This document shows, in pieces, positions 24,425-31,525 of a DNA stretch of 36,768 nucleotides. Below the pieces are notes generated by a model. It searched no databases and was not told the origin of the DNA. It saw only the letters and a list, made by a program, of their open reading frames with translations. Positions within the stretch are counted from its first letter, which is position 1; each line of letters opens with the position of its first letter. A program made the translations under genes and the position numbers. This DNA comes from Phycisphaerales bacterium UBA1910 (lineage in GTDB: Bacteria > Planctomycetota > Phycisphaerae > Phycisphaerales > UBA1924). The DNA lies in the NCBI GenBank assembly GCA_002337545.1, contig DDGE01000043.1:1-36768 (forward strand), given 5' to 3'.

Positions 24425-24924
24425 GCTTGGCCTGTCCCTTCCTGAGGGTGTTCAAGGACCGGATCGATCACTTTTGCAGTTCGCTTTTCACTCGTCAGCA
24501 CATATTTACGCGACGCGTCCACGAGCAGCCCGTCGAGGGCGGTGCGACCGAGCAGCATGCGGCAGAGCATGCCCTTGCGGCTGACGAGCGAGATCTCGAT
24601 GCGGCGCTGGACCTTGCCGATCCGGATCAGCGTCTCGCAGACATACCGCTGTTGGGCCTCGCCGTGGCTTGGTTTGACGGCGCTCTTTCGGATGACATCC
24701 GCGTGGATCCAGCGTGTGATGCGTTCCGGGTTGTGGCGGTATACGACCCGGAAGCGGATCTCGCCGTTGCCGAGTTCTTCGATGTCTGCGACATCGATCG
24801 CGCTGGTGCGGGCGCCGGTGTCCGTTTTGGCGCGCACGCGCTTGAGCCCCCACTCCGGGAGATCGATCTTCTCGCGCCACCCGATCAGGATCGGGCCTGT
24901 CTGCTCTTCTGGTTGGCGTGTCAT
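24421..24924 (-). CDS. RimB-like putative aspartic/zinc protease (DUF785 family)
   Basis: 167 residues, overlapping both neighbours by 4 bp. The core KTDTGARTSAIDV (Asp35-Thr-Gly-Ala) matches the retropepsin-like DTGA motif of the DUF785/ATP-dependent zinc protease family. The family pattern continues in RWIHADVIRKSAVKPSHGEAQQRYVCETLIRIG and RMLLGRTALDGLLVDASRKYV. In other bacteria rimB sits beside rimK and its product is reported to act with RimK on modification of ribosomal protein S6. Usual family length is 140-170. Cytoplasmic; co-translated with rimK here. Confidence 0.88.
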   Translation of the reverse strand: MTRQPEEQTGPILIGWREKIDLPEWGLKRVRAKTDTGARTSAIDVADIEELGNGEIRFRVVYRHNPERITRWIHADVIRKSAVKPSHGEAQQRYVCETLIRIGKVQRRIEISLVSRKGMLCRMLLGRTALDGLLVDASRKYVLTSEKRTAKVIDPVLEHPQEGTGQA

Positions 24925-25514
24925 GTGTTGCTCAGGTTGCGTTCGATCGCGCCGACGAGTGCGTGAAGGATGAGCATGTGGAGTTCCTGGATGCGATCGC
25001 TGGTTTCACCGGGTACGACCCATTGGGTATCGCCCTTGGCGAGGAGCTTCCCGCCGCCCTTGCCCAGCAGGGTCGCGATGTGCATCCCCTTGCGCGAGGC
25101 GACATCAACGGCTCGGGTGATGTTGGCGCTGTTGCCGCTCGTTGAGAGCGCAACGAGCACATCCCCCGTATTGCCGAGCCCATCGACCCATCGCGAGAAG
25201 ATGTGCTCGAACCCGTAGTCGTTGCCGACGCAGGTGATGTGCCCCGCGTCGGCGCATGCGATCGCGGGGATCGGGTCGCGATCGTCACGGTAGCGCCCCG
25301 TGAGCTCCTCGCAGAAGTGGACCGCGTCGGCGCAGGATCCGCCGTTGCCGATCGCGAGGATCTTCCCGCCGTTTCGGACGGATTGTGCACAGACCCGTGC
25401 GAGCGATTCGATCTTGCTCGCGTTCTCTGAATCCGAAGCGAAGGCCTGCGCGACGCGCGCGTAGGTGTCGAGCTCTTCCTGGATGATCGAGGTCTGCGGC
25501 GTCGTGGTGCTCAT
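24921..25514 (-). CDS. gmhA: Phosphoheptose isomerase (sedoheptulose 7-phosphate isomerase, SIS domain)
   Basis: 197 residues from the ATG at 25514, with TATGAT exactly six bases upstream; the open frame extends further upstream but into the divergent gene. Clear GmhA signature: ILAIGNGGSCADAVHFCEELTGRY, CADAGHITCVGNDYGFEHIF, VALSTSGNSANI and TSDRIQELHMLILHALVGAIE. The enzyme converts sedoheptulose 7-phosphate to D-glycero-D-manno-heptose 7-phosphate, the first step of ADP-heptose synthesis for lipopolysaccharide core. Size is normal. It heads the operon gmhA - rimB-like - rimK-like - aspartoacylase, with 4-bp overlaps. Linking heptose synthesis to a RimK module is unusual. Other SIS isomerases of similar size (DiaA) are alternatives, though the family fit to GmhA is good. 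Confidence 0.85.
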   Translation of the reverse strand: MSTTTPQTSIIQEELDTYARVAQAFASDSENASKIESLARVCAQSVRNGGKILAIGNGGSCADAVHFCEELTGRYRDDRDPIPAIACADAGHITCVGNDYGFEHIFSRWVDGLGNTGDVLVALSTSGNSANITRAVDVASRKGMHIATLLGKGGGKLLAKGDTQWVVPGETSDRIQELHMLILHALVGAIERNLSNT

Positions 25515-25545
25515 GGGTGAATCATAGCAAGCGTAGAATCCGCCC
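25515..25545. promoter_or_regulatory. 31-bp symmetric divergent promoter, leaderless in both directions
   Basis: Minus strand: TATGAT (25521-25526) then 6 nt then the gmhA ATG. Plus strand: TAGAAT (25534-25539) then 6 nt then the permease ATG. Both -10-like boxes match the consensus in five of six bases. There is no room for a ribosome-binding site, and -35 elements must lie inside the opposite genes. Confidence 0.65.
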
Positions 25546-26037
25546 ATGCAAGCGATTATCTTTGCCGTTGTCGCGGGGTTGTGCTGGGGGGTCGGTGAGG
25601 TCTGCGCCAAAGCGGTCCTCCACACCCACAAGGTCGGTCCCTTCTTCGCGGTGGCGCTGCGGACCACCCTCGCGCTCCCCATCATCTGGGGCGCGTATCT
25701 CGTCGCGCGACGGTTTGCGCCCGAGGGGGCGGGGAAGGGGCTCTCGTTCCAAGGCGATGAGGCGTTGACGATGAAGCAATGGGTCCTCCTGCTCGGCGGG
25801 TCGGGCATCGTCGCCGGTGCGTTGGCGATGATCGCGTTCTACATCTCGATCTCGCTCGGGGAGGTCTCCAAGATGAAGCCCATCGCGTTCACGATCGCGC
25901 CGGCGACGGCGGTGCTGCTGGGGGCCTTGTTCCTCGGCGAGGCGCTGACGATGCGCAAGGTGCTTGGGGTCGCCATCGTGCTCATCGGGGTCATGGTGAT
26001 CGCGTCTGGGAGTATCGCGACGAAGGCAGGGACATAG
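25546..26037 (+). CDS. EamA/DMT-family permease, single-domain form
   Basis: 163 residues with about five hydrophobic helices: 2-22, 32-52, 79-100, 113-131 and 136-154. The sequence AGLCWGVGEVCAKAVL, the long middle loop, and SLGEVSKMKPIAFTIAPATAVLLGALFLGEALTMRKVLGVAIVLIGVMVIA fit the EamA drug/metabolite transporter family. Most EamA proteins have ten helices from two repeats; this one has a single repeat, as in EmrE-like or UPF0060-type dimers, so it should work as a dimer. Substrate unknown. Expressed from the divergent leaderless promoter shared with gmhA. Confidence 0.82.
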   Translation: MQAIIFAVVAGLCWGVGEVCAKAVLHTHKVGPFFAVALRTTLALPIIWGAYLVARRFAPEGAGKGLSFQGDEALTMKQWVLLLGGSGIVAGALAMIAFYISISLGEVSKMKPIAFTIAPATAVLLGALFLGEALTMRKVLGVAIVLIGVMVIASGSIATKAGT

Positions 26038-26054
26038 ACGCACACGGCGCTGAA

Positions 26055-26109
26055 GACCCCCTCCGACTCCGCCTTGGGCGGATCTACCGCCGCAGGCGAG
26101 GGGGAGGAG
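26055..26109 (+). repeat. Hairpin repeat, family E (copy E1)
   Basis: Starts GACCCCCTCCGACTCCGCC, with a TCCGCC-TTGG-GCGGA hairpin and a GC-rich second part. Aligned with the copy at 35980-36040. Lies between the convergent ends of the permease and the repressor genes. Confidence 0.6.
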
Positions 26110-26115
26110 AGCGAC

Positions 26116-27006
26116 CTAACCGATCGAGCGGATGACGGACACCCCCGCGTAGAGCCCCGCGATCTCCTCACGAGGTACGGTGGTTGGCGGGTAGGCGTTG
26201 TTGATCGGCTGGATCCGGATCAGCTCGTCGCCGACCTCGTTGGTTTCGAAATACACCCGTTTGAAGGTACTCTGGGCGTCGCGTTCGAAACGAACGAAGC
26301 AGTCCGCGCCGGATTCGATCGCCTTTGCGGGGGAGAAGACAACGATGTCGCCTTCCTGATAGTTCGGGTGCATCGAATCCCCCACCACTCGCGCGGCGAA
26401 CGCGTCGGGATCGCTCAGATCCGGCGTGCGGATGTACTCGTCGGCGACGCGCGCCGGGTAGTCCAGATCCGTGAAGTCCGCGGGATACCCAGCGGTGACC
26501 TTGTTGATCAGGGGCACCTGGTTCCCGAGCCGGACACGCCGGGTATCGGTGTCGGTGTTTGAGTTGTCGACCCCCTCCGGATCTACCCGATCGATCGCGC
26601 GTTTGAGGACGCCGCTGGCGAACAGATCGTCGAGCGATGTCCCCGCTTTGGCGCTCTGTGTGAGGAGCCTGGCGAGTTGCTTGGCGTTCCGGTCCTGCTC
26701 CTGCATGAACTGATAATCCGCGCGGATCGGTCCGGGGGTCTGTTCCCAGTGTGCGAGCCCCAGCAGCGTCCCCGGGTCCGCATCAAGCACGGATTCCAAG
26801 CTGGTGATCAATGCCTCCGTCGGGTGGCTCCGCTTCCCGCACTCGATGGCCGAGAGATACGACGGGGTGCACCCCACACAGGTGGCGAGATCCGCCAGCG
26901 AGACACCCCGGCGACGACGCAACTCGCGGAGTTGATCACCGAAAGGCGTCGCGGATTCCGGGTTTCTCATGCCTATCTCACGATCTGTGCGCTGTTTTGT
27001 TGACAT
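26116..27006 (-). CDS. CI/LexA-type phage repressor: HTH plus self-cleaving S24 peptidase
   Basis: 296 residues from the ATG at 27006, with TATAGT five bases upstream (leaderless, like lambda cI). Residues 23-80 are an HTH_3/XRE domain (QLRELRRRRGVSLADLATCVGCTPSYLSAIECGKRSHP). Residues 165-290 are an S24 peptidase with all functional parts: cleavage site Ala172-Gly173 in KVTAGYP, nucleophile Ser211 in GDSMHPNYQEGD, and base Lys249 in STFKRVYF. The spacings agree with LexA and CI. Such repressors cleave themselves when stimulated by RecA filaments, so the divergent operon should be SOS-inducible. It faces that operon over 84 bp containing an imperfect palindrome. Codon use is host-like. Confidence 0.92.
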   Translation of the reverse strand: MSTKQRTDREIGMRNPESATPFGDQLRELRRRRGVSLADLATCVGCTPSYLSAIECGKRSHPTEALITSLESVLDADPGTLLGLAHWEQTPGPIRADYQFMQEQDRNAKQLARLLTQSAKAGTSLDDLFASGVLKRAIDRVDPEGVDNSNTDTDTRRVRLGNQVPLINKVTAGYPADFTDLDYPARVADEYIRTPDLSDPDAFAARVVGDSMHPNYQEGDIVVFSPAKAIESGADCFVRFERDAQSTFKRVYFETNEVGDELIRIQPINNAYPPTTVPREEIAGLYAGVSVIRSIG

Positions 27007-27090
27007 ACCGTACTATACCCTAACACATATCCACTCAACAGTGTATACTCCCGAATATCAACCAAAAAGTGTATTGGACGGGAGATGATC
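27007..27090. promoter_or_regulatory. Divergent promoter/operator of the phage-like module
   Basis: An imperfect palindrome ATATCCACT-CAAC-AGTGTATAC (27027-27048) overlaps the plus-strand -10-like TATACT (27044-27049). A third AGTGTAT half-site is at 27069-27075. The minus strand has TTGAGT (27033-27038), 15 nt, then TATAGT (27012-27017) before the repressor ATG. The plus-strand gene has GGGAG (27080-27084) six bases before a GTG at 27091, which decides its start. Confidence 0.6.
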
Positions 27091-27576
27091 GTGAGTAGGA
27101 CACACGACGCTGGGGTATGGATTGATGGGTTGGACCAGACGCTGGATCTGAGACGGAAGCAGAGCCGATCGCTGAGCACCCGGGTCATCAGGCGGGCCCA
27201 TTGGCTCGATCCGTACGATCGAGAAATTGCGCTCGCGTACTTCGATCGTGGGATGAAGGGTGCGGATATTGGGGCGCTGCTGAATATCGACCCCAGGCAT
27301 GTTCGCAAGCGGATCAAACAGATCGTGCTGCTGCTGGAGGACCCCCGCTGCGCGTATGTTGTGGCCCACCGCAACGCGTGGAGCAGTCGCAGACGGATGA
27401 TCGCCGAGGACCTGTTCGTGAAGGGACGGTCGATGCGTGAGGTGAGCGAATCGCGTGGGATCTCGCTGCACGCCGTTCGCAAACACCGTGATGCGATCGA
27501 TGCGATGGCGTCCGCGAGTCTGGAACAGGGGCGTCCTTCACGCAGCTGGCAGCACGCCGAGCGGGATCGGTCATGA
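27091..27576 (+). CDS. Double helix-turn-helix regulatory protein of the phage-like module
   Basis: 161 residues. GTG 27091 is preferred over ATG 27085 because GGGAG lies at the right distance. Two HTH-like segments can be seen: REIALAYFDRGMKGADIGALLNIDPRHVRKRIKQI (about 41-75) and AEDLFVKGRSMREVSESRGISLHAVRKHRDAI (about 102-133). The second resembles sigma-70 region 4 or transposase/terminase-small-subunit HTHs. The C-terminus is Arg/Ser/His-rich. It is the first gene of the operon controlled by the CI-like repressor and overlaps the next gene by 4 bp. It may be a late activator or a packaging-site DNA-binding subunit; the choice between these cannot be made from sequence. Confidence 0.78.
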   Translation: MSRTHDAGVWIDGLDQTLDLRRKQSRSLSTRVIRRAHWLDPYDREIALAYFDRGMKGADIGALLNIDPRHVRKRIKQIVLLLEDPRCAYVVAHRNAWSSRRRMIAEDLFVKGRSMREVSESRGISLHAVRKHRDAIDAMASASLEQGRPSRSWQHAERDRS

Positions 27577-28967
27577 GCAGTGCCCGGCGCATTTCACCGG
27601 CATCGCTTATTCATGTCCCGTCGGCGCCGGAGGTCTCCGAGGCGCTCTCGCACGCGTGCGCCGGGTTCGGTGTGCTCCCCGCAACCCGCGCGAGTGTGCC
27701 TGCCCGGCACACGCGCCCATCAGGCTCGTTGCTGGAGCAGATCCGACCGGGGAGCGTGAGTCTGATCGTTGGGGCATCGGGAACAGGAAAATCCTCGCTG
27801 ATGCGTGGGCTGCGGGCATCGCTGAGGCATGATCGTGTGCGTGTTGTGCCGGAATCGCTGAGCGCATCGCAGCTGCGGCGGGCCAGCTTCGATCTTCTGG
27901 ATGGAGAGATGATCGATCGGGCCCAATCGCTCTCGCGCGCCGGGCTTGCGGAGCCGAAGCTCTGGGCGCTGCCGGCCGGATCGCTCTCGGTGGGCGAGCG
28001 GGCGCGATTGCGTCTCGCGATGACGATGCACGGATCTCGCCCCGGCGACATCGTCCTCGCGGATGAACTCGCTTCCACCATCGATCGAGCGAGCGCGTAC
28101 GCGTTGTGCAGGACGATCACACGCTGGGCGCAGCAGCGGAAGATCGCGTTCGTTGGCGCAAGCGCGCACGAGGATCTGGAATCGATGCTTGCGCCCGATC
28201 GTGTCTTTGAAGCGTGCACGGGCACCCTGCGCCCCGCGCGAGCGCGGCGTGCGCAGCCCGTACGGATCGAAACCGGCACCGCCAGGGATTATCACGCACT
28301 GGGGCACCTGCATTACCGATCGGGTGCGCCCGCGACGATCGTCCGAGTGTTGCGGGCGATGCGTGAAGTCCCGGTGTGCGTCGATCCCCGCGGCGAGATG
28401 CTCGCAGGTGTGCTGGTGGTCTCGATGCCGACGCTCAACAGCGCATGGCGTGATCGGGCGTGGGCCGGGTTCTTTCGCACGGGTGACAAACGCCGGGATG
28501 CCCGGAGACTCAACGCGTGCATCCGCACCATCTCGCGGGTGATCGTTGAACCCCGGAGCAGGGGCCTTGGCATCTCAACCCGGCTTGTTCGCGCATACCT
28601 GCGCAACCCGCTCACCCCAGGCACGGAAGCGAGCGCGGCGATGGGTGGCGTATGCCCATTCTTTGAGCTGGCCGGCATGACGCGCTATGTGCTCGGTCCC
28701 GACATGGGCGATACTCGATTGCTTGATGCGCTCTCGCACCTGCGCATCGCGCCGGCACAGCTCGCACAGATTACGATCGAACCCGGGTCGTTGTTGATGC
28801 GGGAGATGATCACCTGGGGGAAGCATCGCAAACTCCTCCCGTCCGGGTCGGTCTCCAGAGATGAAGTTCAGCGGCTCACCCCCTCTGCCGCATGTCGTTT
28901 GTGCTCGCGCCCCCGCGCCTACGCGTTCACGAAAGGTGAGCGGAGAGATGACGAGTTCGAGACATGA
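27573..28967 (+). CDS. ABC-type ATPase fused to GNAT acetyltransferase domain (COG2401-like)
   Basis: 464 residues, starting in an ATGA overlap. Residues 55-225 are a complete ABC ATPase: Walker A GASGTGKSS (67-75), signature LSVGE (138-142), Walker B DIVLADE (159-165) and the switch His199; no membrane segments. Residues about 230-395 form a GNAT acetyltransferase-like domain with the acetyl-CoA loop Arg328-Ser-Arg-Gly-Leu-Gly333 (VEPRSRGLGISTRLVRAYL) and a following LAGMTRYVLGPD strand-helix. A protein class with this fusion is known (COG2401). Phage Mu Mom, which modifies adenine in DNA, also has a GNAT fold, so a DNA- or base-directed acyl transfer is conceivable. In this operon it precedes a terminase. 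Function is not established; the domains themselves are clear. Confidence 0.85.
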   Translation: MSSARRISPASLIHVPSAPEVSEALSHACAGFGVLPATRASVPARHTRPSGSLLEQIRPGSVSLIVGASGTGKSSLMRGLRASLRHDRVRVVPESLSASQLRRASFDLLDGEMIDRAQSLSRAGLAEPKLWALPAGSLSVGERARLRLAMTMHGSRPGDIVLADELASTIDRASAYALCRTITRWAQQRKIAFVGASAHEDLESMLAPDRVFEACTGTLRPARARRAQPVRIETGTARDYHALGHLHYRSGAPATIVRVLRAMREVPVCVDPRGEMLAGVLVVSMPTLNSAWRDRAWAGFFRTGDKRRDARRLNACIRTISRVIVEPRSRGLGISTRLVRAYLRNPLTPGTEASAAMGGVCPFFELAGMTRYVLGPDMGDTRLLDALSHLRIAPAQLAQITIEPGSLLMREMITWGKHRKLLPSGSVSRDEVQRLTPSAACRLCSRPRAYAFTKGERRDDEFET

Positions 28968-29163
28968 CGCGTTGCCCAAACCCAGAACAGAACCACACAG
29001 CGGCACGCTTCCCAGCGCGCTGACTTTCTTTGTCTCGCGCGCGCAACGCGCCGCGATACTGCGCACATTGAAGCAGCTCAGCGACGATCGATCTCGGGCG
29101 CTGCTGATCGCGCTCGGCGAGATCGAGCCCGGGCATCCTGACGGATGGGGGGTGGAATCGTGA
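28948..29163 (+). CDS. 71-residue protein between the ABC-GNAT and terminase genes
   Basis: The ATG at 28948 is chosen because AAAGGTGA lies eight bases upstream; it overlaps the ABC-GNAT gene by 20 bp and the terminase gene by 4 bp (GTGA). No family recognised. A Pro/Ser/His-rich N-terminus is followed by a helical C-terminal part (SALTFFVSRAQRAAILRTLKQLSDDRSRALLIALGEIEP), which could bind the terminase or another partner. The position just before the large subunit is where small terminase subunits often lie, but the size and lack of an obvious HTH argue against a typical one. Confidence 0.65.
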   Translation: MTSSRHDALPKPRTEPHSGTLPSALTFFVSRAQRAAILRTLKQLSDDRSRALLIALGEIEPGHPDGWGVES

Positions 29164-30653
29164 GCGATGATCGGATGCAACTCCCGTTGGTGCGGAAGCC
29201 GGAGACTGAGGACGATCTGCACGCGTGGCTGGTCGAGCACCTCTCGGTGATGGTGGTGCGCGAACCCATTGTCGATGGGCACAGCGCACCGTTCGAGTAC
29301 CTGTGTCACGCGTTCTTCGAGGACCGTTCGCCGCGTGATTGTGTTGTCTGGGCGAACCGGGGCGGCGGGAAGACCTTCTACGCCGCCGTGGCGACGCTCC
29401 TGGATATGGTGTTCAAGCCCGGGATTGAGATCCGGATCCTCGGCGGGTCGCTCGAGCAGAGCAAACACATGCACGCCCACCTGCGCCGGTTGTTCGCGAT
29501 CGAGCCCTTCGACCAGCTGATCGAGGGACGCATCACGGAACGGCGGATCCGGTTGACGAACGGGTCGAGCGTGGAGCTGCTGGCCCAGTCGCAGACTTCT
29601 GTGCGTGGGACGCGCGTTCAGAAGCTGCGTTGCGATGAGCTCGAGCTGTTCGATCGCGAGGTCTGGGAAGCGGCCCAGCTCACGACGCGCGAGCTGCGTG
29701 TTGGAGATGGGCGGATCCGCGGGAGCATCGAGTGCTTCTCGACCATGCATGTGCCGTATGGGCTCATGCACGAGCTGATCGAGCAGAGCCACGACGAGAC
29801 GACGCCCCGGCGGGTGTTCAAGTGGGGCGTCGTGGATGTGCTCGATGCGTGCGACGAAGCGCACGCGTGCATCTCGGACGATGGGGCGTGCCCGCTCGCA
29901 CCCGAATGCTGCGGGGTCGCCAAGACCCGCATGCGCACGCCGGGCTCGCCCGGCGAGGTCCCGGGGCATATCGGGATCGATGATGCCATCGCGCTCAAGC
30001 AACGGGTGGGCGAAAACACATGGAACGCGGAAATGCTGTGTATCCGTCCGCAGCGGAGCGATTGCGTCCTGCCGGAGTTCGACGATCGCACGCATGTTGT
30101 TGATGCGATCCCGGAGGCGGCGCGATCGGGTATTCGGGTGGCGGGGATGGACTTTGGGATCCGCTCGCCGACGGTGGTACTGTTTGCCCATGTGGAGCCC
30201 GGGGGTGTGCTCTGGATCGTCGATGAGCATGTTCGCAGCGACGCCGCGCTCGACGAGCACATCGGGGTGATCCGATCGCATCGGTCATCACCCGCGTGGA
30301 TCGGGGTGGACCCGGCTGGTCGTCAGCGTGGGATCCAGACCGGAATCTCTGATATCCAGGCGATGCGGCGGGCCGGGCTGGTCGTGAAGGATCGCAAACT
30401 CGGGTTGCACGAGGGGCTGAAACTCATCCGCACTCGGCTCAAGCCCGCGGCGGTTGGGCCAAGGCTGTACATCCATCGCTCGTGCGAGCGGCTCATCGAT
30501 TCGATGCGGAAGTACCACTATCCCAAGGACCAGCCCTACACGGACTCGCCTGAGAAGGACGGGCACGATCACTGCGTGGACGCGCTGCGATACCTGATCC
30601 AGAACCTGGATATGGGTTATACGAGCGTTGAGGAGCGGTACATCGCTGGCTGA
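29160..30653 (+). CDS. Phage terminase large subunit (ATPase plus nuclease)
   Basis: 497 residues from GTG 29160 (GGGGGTGG upstream, stop-start overlap GTGA); ATG 29145 is an alternative. ATPase part: Walker A WANRGGGKT (64-72), Walker B LRCDE (Asp159-Glu160). Nuclease part (RNase H-like): Asp331 in VAGMDFG, Asp384 in WIGVDPAG and Asp474 in GHDHCVDALRYL, the three acidic residues expected for TerL. A Cys cluster (ACISDDGACPLAPECCG, about 235-255) may bind zinc. Terminases cut concatemeric DNA and drive it into procapsids. All key residues are intact, so the gene is under selection, yet portal, protease and capsid genes are absent downstream: the next genes are unrelated minus-strand membrane proteins. 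Confidence 0.9.
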   Translation: MSDDRMQLPLVRKPETEDDLHAWLVEHLSVMVVREPIVDGHSAPFEYLCHAFFEDRSPRDCVVWANRGGGKTFYAAVATLLDMVFKPGIEIRILGGSLEQSKHMHAHLRRLFAIEPFDQLIEGRITERRIRLTNGSSVELLAQSQTSVRGTRVQKLRCDELELFDREVWEAAQLTTRELRVGDGRIRGSIECFSTMHVPYGLMHELIEQSHDETTPRRVFKWGVVDVLDACDEAHACISDDGACPLAPECCGVAKTRMRTPGSPGEVPGHIGIDDAIALKQRVGENTWNAEMLCIRPQRSDCVLPEFDDRTHVVDAIPEAARSGIRVAGMDFGIRSPTVVLFAHVEPGGVLWIVDEHVRSDAALDEHIGVIRSHRSSPAWIGVDPAGRQRGIQTGISDIQAMRRAGLVVKDRKLGLHEGLKLIRTRLKPAAVGPRLYIHRSCERLIDSMRKYHYPKDQPYTDSPEKDGHDHCVDALRYLIQNLDMGYTSVEERYIAG

Positions 30654-30659
30654 TGCGAC

Positions 30660-30911
30660 TCAGGCGGGCATGGGCGCGAGCATGGGAATCAGGAAATCCA
30701 CCAGCACGATGAATGACAGCGCGAGCAACGCCATGATCCCGAGGATCTGGACGATGAAGATCGAGACCTCTCGCGGATATCTTTTCAGGTGCGTGCAGCG
30801 GACGCCCTTGTAGCCGATCGCGAGGAAGATGGTCATTGGGACGATCAGGAGGTACCAGATATCGTGGAGCGGGAGCGCATCGATGAACGGGGTGTAGGCG
30901 AGGGTCATCAT
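30660..30911 (-). CDS. Small two-helix membrane protein
   Basis: 83 residues; the ATG at 30911 overlaps the stop of the gene before it by 4 bp, so the two form an operon. Two membrane helices at about 17-34 and 50-77 (IWYLLIVPMTIFLAIGYKGV and VSIFIVQILGIMALLALSFIVLVDFLIPML), separated by a basic loop RCTHLKRYPREV. No family recognised. Probably works with its partner at 30908-31447. Confidence 0.72.
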   Translation of the reverse strand: MMTLAYTPFIDALPLHDIWYLLIVPMTIFLAIGYKGVRCTHLKRYPREVSIFIVQILGIMALLALSFIVLVDFLIPMLAPMPA

Positions 30912-31447
30912 GCGTCACCCCTTTCCTTTGGGGTTCGAACCGATCGCTCAGGTGTCGGCATGAGTGCGTCGAGGAAGACGATGAGATTCAGCATGCCCGC
31001 GAGGACAATCGAGAGCATCGCGATCTCGTTGATGCGTCCGAGACCCGGCACATTGGGTGGGCCCATCCCGTCCGCGATCTGCTCATCGGTGAGCGGGAGC
31101 CATACGGCCTGTCCGTTCTGAACGACACGATGCTCGCCGGGCAAACCGGAACGGATGAGATTCGGGTTTGCAGGATCGGTGGCTTTGAAGTGGTTCTGGT
31201 GTATGTAGTTGACGGCGAGGGTTGGCACGCCGACGAGCGCCTGCCCGTAGAACCAGATTTTGTCGTTCCGTTGGTCGATGGCATCGACCCCCCCGATCAG
31301 GAGTCCGAAGAGGAACAAGCCCATCACCCCCGTGCAGACGAGCGCGGCTCGCTTCGGGCGCCCGAGGAGCAGATGCCCGGCCCCAGGAAATACGAGGGCC
31401 GCGAGCCCGGCGAGAGGGTTGAAATCTGTGGATTGAGACGATGACAT
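30908..31447 (-). CDS. Membrane protein of the planctomycete DUF6677 type (tentative)
   Basis: 179 residues from the ATG at 31447, with TACACT seven bases upstream (leaderless candidate). An ATG further upstream (31495) adds 16 residues of basic sequence. The start NPLAGLAALVFPGAGHLLLGRPKRAALVCTGVMGLFLFGLL is a pair of helices around a Gly-His-x3-Gly turn, typical of membrane proteins with the PGLGH..qGR signature (TM2-like/DUF6677); a third helix lies near the C-terminus (IAMLSIVLAGMLNLIVFLDALM). A periplasmic or cytoplasmic loop of about 75 residues lies between. Function unknown; I recall DUF6677 from planctomycetes but cannot confirm the match here. Confidence 0.78.
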   Translation of the reverse strand: MSSSQSTDFNPLAGLAALVFPGAGHLLLGRPKRAALVCTGVMGLFLFGLLIGGVDAIDQRNDKIWFYGQALVGVPTLAVNYIHQNHFKATDPANPNLIRSGLPGEHRVVQNGQAVWLPLTDEQIADGMGPPNVPGLGRINEIAMLSIVLAGMLNLIVFLDALMPTPERSVRTPKERGDA

Positions 31448-31525
31448 ACGCGAGAGTGTACGGTCCCGATCGGACGCTCGTTTGATCGAGAACACAAAAA
31501 CCCAAGATCACACGGGGTGAGGCAT

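Noticed and set aside
28575..30281. Open frame (568 codons) antisense to the terminase and ABC-GNAT genes
   Set aside because: Same cause; the plus-strand frames carry intact Walker and nuclease motifs.
26116..30653. A complete prophage
   Set aside because: Only a repressor, one regulatory gene, a terminase and two other genes are present. The next genes on both sides are ordinary chromosomal ones and no integrase or structural gene was found.
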